DNA from: Pagrus major
Lineage: Eukaryota; Chordata; Actinopteri; Spariformes; Sparidae
NCBI RefSeq assembly: GCF_040436345.1
Contig: NC_133232.1
Span: 25,760,315 to 25,824,314 of the forward strand
Length of the DNA stretch: 64,000 bases
Direction of reading: 5' to 3'
The position numbers and the translations under genes are program-made. Positions 59,336-64,000 of this stretch are shown here, one piece after another; the stretch's first letter is position 1; each line of letters begins with the position of its first letter. The notes beneath the pieces were generated by a model. It was given only the letters and a program-made list of their open reading frames with translations, searched no databases and had not been told where the DNA came from.

Positions 59336-61735
59336 ATGATGGCACATAACCGATTCCAAGGGATTTTTTTCTGCGGCCTACTGGTTTTGCTTTTTGGGTT
59401 ACGGCTGTCTTATGGCGACGTGAGCTATTCTTTTCCGGAGGAAATGAAACGAGGATCAGTGATTGGAAATATAGCCAAGGATCTTGGGCTTCAAGTAAGC
59501 AGGCTTCCACCTCGGAAGGCTCGAGTTGTCCACGAGGGAAACCGTAAACGTTATTGTGAGATAAAGACTGATACCGGGGAACTGGTCGTTGCTGAACGGA
59601 TTGATCGAGAGGAGCTTTGTGGAGCGAAGATTTCATGCATTTTGAAATGTGAATTGGTACTCGAGGATCCACTCGAATCGCACCGGATATCTTTGCAAAT
59701 CGTGGATATAAATGACAATCCACCTGTTTTTGCGAAGGATGCCGTTAAACTGGAAATAAGTGAATCAGCCCCCAAAGGCTCTCGTTATAGAATAAATGCG
59801 GCACGCGATGCAGACATAGCACAAAACGCTGTGCAAAACTATATCTTAGAAAAAAACAATTACTTTGCTCTAAATGTGCTAACTAATTCTGTTGGTACAA
59901 AATACAGTGAGATAATTTTAGATAGAGAATTAGATCGTGAGGAACAGCAAGAAGTGACCTTATTGCTGACAGCCGTCGATGGTGGTAATCCACAGAGATC
60001 AGGTACTGCAGTCATACAAATCACTGTACTGGACGCTAATGATAACGCCCCAGTGTTCAGCCAGGCTGTTTATGAGGCTTCTCTACCTGAAAACTCTCCT
60101 GTAGAGACTGTAGTAGTGATAGTGAGTGCTACTGATGCAGATGAAGGTGTGAATGGTAAAGTAACATATGAATTCAGTGGAATAAGTGATGTAGCAAAAC
60201 AAATATTTTCATTAAATGAAAATACTGGAGAAATTATAGTAGCAAAAAATGTTGACTATGAGGAAGAAACAAAATACGAAATGCTTATTGAGGGAAAAGA
60301 TGGCTATGGCCTTTCTTCAGAAACAAAGGTAGTAATCGATATAACTGACGTGAATGACAATGCCCCAGTCATACATATTAATTCATTAGCAAACCCCATA
60401 CCTGAGAGCGTGACTCCTGGTACAGAGGTGGGCATCATACATGTGCAGGATGCAGACTCAGAGAGTAACAAACAGGTCCGCTGCTCCATTCAGCAAGGAG
60501 CCCCTTTTAAGTTGGTTCCTTCTATTAAAAACTATTATTCTCTGGTGACCACAGGACAACTGGACCGTGAACTAGTGTCTGATTACAACATTACAATCAT
60601 TGCCACTGACGAGGGCTCTCCACCTCTGTCCTCCTCTAAAACTGTTCAGTTATCTGTAGCAGACATCAACGACAACCCACCTGTGTTTGAGGAACAGTCG
60701 TACAGCGCATATGTGAGTGAAAATAACAAACCTGGCTCCACTCTATGTTCCGTTACTGCTCGAGACCCCGACTGGAGACAAAACGGTACAGTGATTTATT
60801 CTCTGTTACCCGGTGAGGTGAACGGTGCCCCGGTGTCCTCCTATCTGTCTGTTAACGGAGACACGGGGGTGATCCACGCTGTGAGGTCGTTTGATTATGA
60901 ACAGTTCAGGAGTTTTAAAGTGCAGGTGATGGCCAGAGACAACGGTTCTCCTCCTCTCAGCAGCAACGTGACCGTCAGTGTGTTCATATCGGATGTGAAT
61001 GACAACTCTCCTCAGATACTGTACCCCGCCCCGGAGGGCAACTCCTTCATGACCGAGCTGGTCCCCAAAGCTGCACACGGAGGCTCTCTGGTGTCCAAAG
61101 TGATAGCGGTGGACGCGGACTCCGGACAGAACGCCTGGCTGTCCTATCACATAGTGAAATCCACCGATCCGGGACTTTTCACTATTGGTGTCCACAGCGG
61201 AGAGATCAGGACACAGCGGGACATTTCTGAATCTGACAGCATGAAACAGAACCTTATTGTGGCAGTTAAAGATAACGGACAGCCCTCTCTGTCTGCCACC
61301 TGTTCCATGTATTTACTTATTTCTGATAACTTGGCTGAGGTGCCAGAACTGAAGGACATTTCTTATGATGAGAAGAATTCCAAACTGACCTCTTATCTGA
61401 TCATCGCTCTGGTGTCTGTGTCCACCTTTTTCCTGACCTTCATCATCATCATCCTGGGTGTGAGGTTTTGTCGCAGGAGAAAGCCCAGACTGTTGTTTGA
61501 TGGAGCAGTCGCCATCCCCAGCGCTTATCTCCCTCCTAATTACGCAGATGTTGACGGCACAGGAACTTTACGCAGCGCTTACAACTATGACGCATACCTG
61601 ACAACAGGATCTAGAACCAGTGACTTTAAGTTTGTGACATCTTACAATGACAACACACTGCCTGCTGACCAGACTCTGAGGAAAAGTCCAAGCGATTTTG
61701 CAGAGGTGTTTCAAGATTCGTTGGAGCCTCTAGAG
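59336..61735 (+). CDS. pcdhg: Gamma-type protocadherin variable exon 10
   Basis: 800 residues: signal peptide (M)[11 protein letters not shown]...[14 protein letters not shown], six cadherin repeats, span at about 687, tail [12 protein letters not shown] before GAG and GTAGGC. Two ATGs in tandem (59336 and 59339) could both serve as starts. EC1-EC3 are the most diverged of the complete exons: CGAKISC in EC1, [17 protein letters not shown] in EC2 (AHDADIGQN elsewhere), [19 protein letters not shown] in EC3. The first 90 bases of EC4 also keep their own form ([20 protein letters not shown]), so homogenisation begins later here, near CAGGTCCGCTG at 60474. TIIATDEG replaces TITATDEG. Confidence 0.93.
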
Positions 61736-62713
61736 GTAGGCGCTTGTGCCTGTTTTAAGCGGAGCCAAATCCATTAATCTGTTTTATTTTTTTCACCTGC
61801 TCAAATCAGTTTTGGTTGCCTTACTTTAATACTTCTATTTTGTTGATGAAGGTTCTCAGGAATCCAGGTCATGGTAATTCTACCAGTCGCCTACGATACA
61901 GCATTTTGAATCAGGATATTTTGTCTTTTAACCTATATTTTGCATTTCAAAACATTCAAATCTTTATTGGCTTTCCTCAAAAATGTTTTTTTTTTTTTTT
62001 ACCGGTTTCCAGGTTTAATAGGCTTTTGCAATCTTTCGATATATAAAGTCAATGATATCAAATATAGGACAATTTCTTCCTTTAACTTGCAGTCCCACAT
62101 TTATGATAACTAACTAGTGTACTCTCTGACATGTTTAAATGTCTTTTCAATTGTGTCCATGAATTTCACTCTGCTTCCCGCATTTTCACTCAACTTTACA
62201 ATTAAATGTAAATTGGTGCATCAGAATTGTTCCATATGCACACAACAATTACGAGAATGGGCTAGGATTTGATCTTGACACTGTTAGGAACACTTACATA
62301 GTATTCATCTCACTCGGGTGTAGTCAGCGATGATAACTCTTCATGGAGACCAGTGACTTGCGTGAAGACCACGCTCTTCCATTGTCCCTCGCCTAGAGTC
62401 GTGGAAAAACAGAAAAAGAAACAGTGTCAGGTGAACTGCGACCTGATCCTTGCTGCGCGTTATTTTATACTCTGGTATTTATTGATGGTGCTGAAACCAT
62501 ATCAACCCTTGGCTCCGGCTCTCATCACTGATGTGCAATAAAGCAGTTTCACGGAGGTAAATACACACTGGTATGTGTAACATTAATTTCCCCTCTGCAT
62601 TTGTATTGATCATGTATTTATGTTTGGATCTTACTGTTGCTTGGGCTATGATGTTTCTGTCTTTCTCATTAGAGTACTCAATTATTCAAGTCTTTTGTAA
62701 TACCTACAGTTCA
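61736..62713 (+). other. Intron/promoter DNA between exons 10 and 11
   Basis: AT-rich spacer with a T-run near 61986. A weak RE1-like site at 62475 is the only motif recognised; no coding signal. Confidence 0.7.
62475..62495 (-). promoter_or_regulatory. Decayed RE1-like half-site upstream of exon 11
   Basis: The right half ATGGTGCTGAA is intact, the left half is lost (14 of 21 positions). Position and orientation fit the series; alone it would not be called. Confidence 0.4.
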
Positions 62714-62738
62714 CTCACAGTGTCGCTGTCCACTAGCT
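62714..62738 (+). promoter_or_regulatory. Promoter CSE, exon 11
   Basis: CTCACAGTGTCGCTGTCCAC, then TAGC. I find no clear TCCACCCA box after it, unlike the other ten promoters. Confidence 0.75.
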
Positions 62739-62936
62739 TTACTTAATGTTAGATTATGTTGCCCTACACGGTGCACATTTCCAGATCCTGATAGATTCAT
62801 CGTCGGTTAAAAACGGTGAAGTCGCACCATTTATAGTCGGACTAGCCCTTGTTATTTAACGAGGATTCCGGCTGTCTGTGTATTTTTATTTTACAAGACT
62901 TGTTTGTGGTGGATTCGGCCCTGGTCTTGCCTGACA

Positions 62937-64000
62937 ATGGGACACAAAGCATTTTCAGCGCTCCGCCTGGTCACCTCGTTTGGATTATTTCTTCTGGCGC
63001 TGCAAATCGTCTGTGGCGATGTGTCTTATTCTTTTCCGGAAGAAATGAAACGCGGCTCTGTTGTTGGAAATATAGCGAAAGACCTAGGAATTGAGGTCGG
63101 CAAACTGGGTGCTCGAAAGGCTCGTATTGATGCAGACGGGAACAGCAAACGCTATTGTGACATTAATCTGAGTACAGGGGATATCATTGTTGCCGATAGG
63201 ATTGACAGAGAAGGCCTTTGTGGCAAAAAGGCATCTTGCGTTTTAAAGCAAGAACTTGTTTTGGAGAATCCTCTAGAGCTGCACCGCATCAGTGTTCACG
63301 TTCAAGATATCAACGATAATTCACCACAGTTTAAAAAGAATACAATAAAATTTGAAATTAGAGAATCGGCAATGAAAGGAAGTCGCTACCGTCTAGATGA
63401 GGCCCACGATGCAGATGTTGGACAAAACGCTATCCAGGGCTATAGTATCGAAGCAAATGAAAACTTCAGATTGAATGTTATTGCAAAAAGCGGAGGAGGG
63501 AAATACAGCGAGTTAGTTTTAGAGAAGGAGCTGGATAGAGAACAACAGCAGGAGCTAAAGATTGTGCTTGTGGCAACAGACGGAGGCACACCTCAGAGAT
63601 CAGGTACTGCAGTCATTCATGTAGCTGTGCTGGATGCTAATGATAACGCCCCAGTGTTCAGCCAAGCCGTTTATAAAGCCAGTCTGCCTGAAAATTCTGC
63701 TTTAGACACTGTAGTGGTCACAGTGAGCGCAACTGATGCAGATGAGGGAATTAATGGAGAGGTGACTTATGAATTTGATCACATTTCAGATGAAAGTAAT
63801 AACGTATTTTCTCTTGATCAGACAACTGGTGAAGTGAAAGTCAGTGGATCAATAGATTATGAGGAGCTGTCCGCCTATGAAATGCAAATTACAGCCAAAG
63901 ATGGGCTTGGATTAGTGTCATCCTCTACATTGATAATTGATATAACCGATGTAAATGACAACGCCCCTCTTACATTCATTAAATCGCTGACTAACCCCAT
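62937..64000 (+). CDS. pcdhg: Gamma-type protocadherin variable exon 11 (partial)
   Basis: An open frame of 354 codons that runs off the right edge. MGHKAFSALRL starts a signal peptide to about residue 27 (LQIVCG), then [20 protein letters not shown]1 has CGKKASC, EC2 has KFEIRESAMKGSRYRLDEAHDADVG and NVIAKSGGGKYSELVLEKELDRE, and EC3 has FDHISDESNNVFSLDQTTG and ends DVNDNAPLTFIKSLTNP. EC1-EC3 are distinct from all ten exons to the left, closest in style to exons 6 and 10. The sequence stops just where the homogenised EC4 part would begin (CTGACTAACCCCAT). A second short frame over the start in another phase is a shadow. Confidence 0.92.
   Translation, partial: MGHKAFSALRLVTSFGLFLLALQIVCGDVSYSFPEEMKRGSVVGNIAKDLGIEVGKLGARKARIDADGNSKRYCDINLSTGDIIVADRIDREGLCGKKASCVLKQELVLENPLELHRISVHVQDINDNSPQFKKNTIKFEIRESAMKGSRYRLDEAHDADVGQNAIQGYSIEANENFRLNVIAKSGGGKYSELVLEKELDREQQQELKIVLVATDGGTPQRSGTAVIHVAVLDANDNAPVFSQAVYKASLPENSALDTVVVTVSATDADEGINGEVTYEFDHISDESNNVFSLDQTTGEVKVSGSIDYEELSAYEMQITAKDGLGLVSSSTLIIDITDVNDNAPLTFIKSLTNP

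Noticed and set aside
15000-64000. Regular spacing of near-identical units considered as a satellite or CRISPR-like array.
   Set aside because: The units are 3.5-4.2 kb apart and each holds an intact cadherin exon; this is a tandem gene family.

Overview
The window is part of a vertebrate clustered protocadherin locus, most likely from a teleost fish. The evidence is the last coding exon of the protocadherin-alpha constant region on the left, followed on the same strand by a tandem array of large single-exon cadherin genes of the gamma type. No beta-type cluster and no Taf7 or Slc25a2 gene lies between them, as is usual in teleosts. Long (ATCT)n arrays, degraded fish-type LINEs and a solo LTR agree with a ray-finned fish; a percomorph is a guess only.

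Layout. 1-88: end of alpha constant exon 2. 89-9417: its 9.3-kb intron. 9418-9725: alpha constant exon 3 with the stop codon. 9726 to about 12620: alpha 3' UTR with AATAAA signals. 12.6-24.5 kb: intergenic DNA with microsatellites, three LINE remnants, a gypsy-like solo LTR, a tandem duplication of about 110 bp with splice-acceptor-like sequence, and two CTCF-like motifs in divergent orientation. 24.5-64.0 kb: eleven gamma-type variable exons, ten complete and one running off the right edge, at a regular 3.5-4.2 kb spacing. Their starts are 24766, 28564, 32354, 36342, 40393, 44298, 48032, 51503, 55663, 59336 and 62937.

Each complete variable exon encodes a signal peptide, six cadherin repeats (EC1-EC6), one membrane span and a cytoplasmic stub of about 90 residues. 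Each ends at a GAG or CAG codon followed by a GT donor, in phase 0. These donors should splice to shared gamma constant exons that lie beyond the window. Each exon has its own promoter unit: a conserved sequence element with a GTCGCTG core (the CTCF-linked CSE of protocadherin promoters), in most cases followed by a TCCACCCA box. Further upstream lies a copy of an RE1/NRSE, the REST silencer site. The RE1 copies run one per exon, all in the same orientation.

The main evolutionary signal is near-identity of the 3' 1.3 kb of every complete exon (EC4 to the cytoplasmic stub), while EC1-EC3 differ between groups. Exons 1-5 form one group, 7-8 another, and 6, 9, 10 and 11 stand apart. Small alternatives inside the homogenised part are shuffled among exons without regard to the EC1-3 groups, which is the signature of repeated gene conversion. 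Homophilic recognition differences must therefore reside almost wholly in EC1-EC3.
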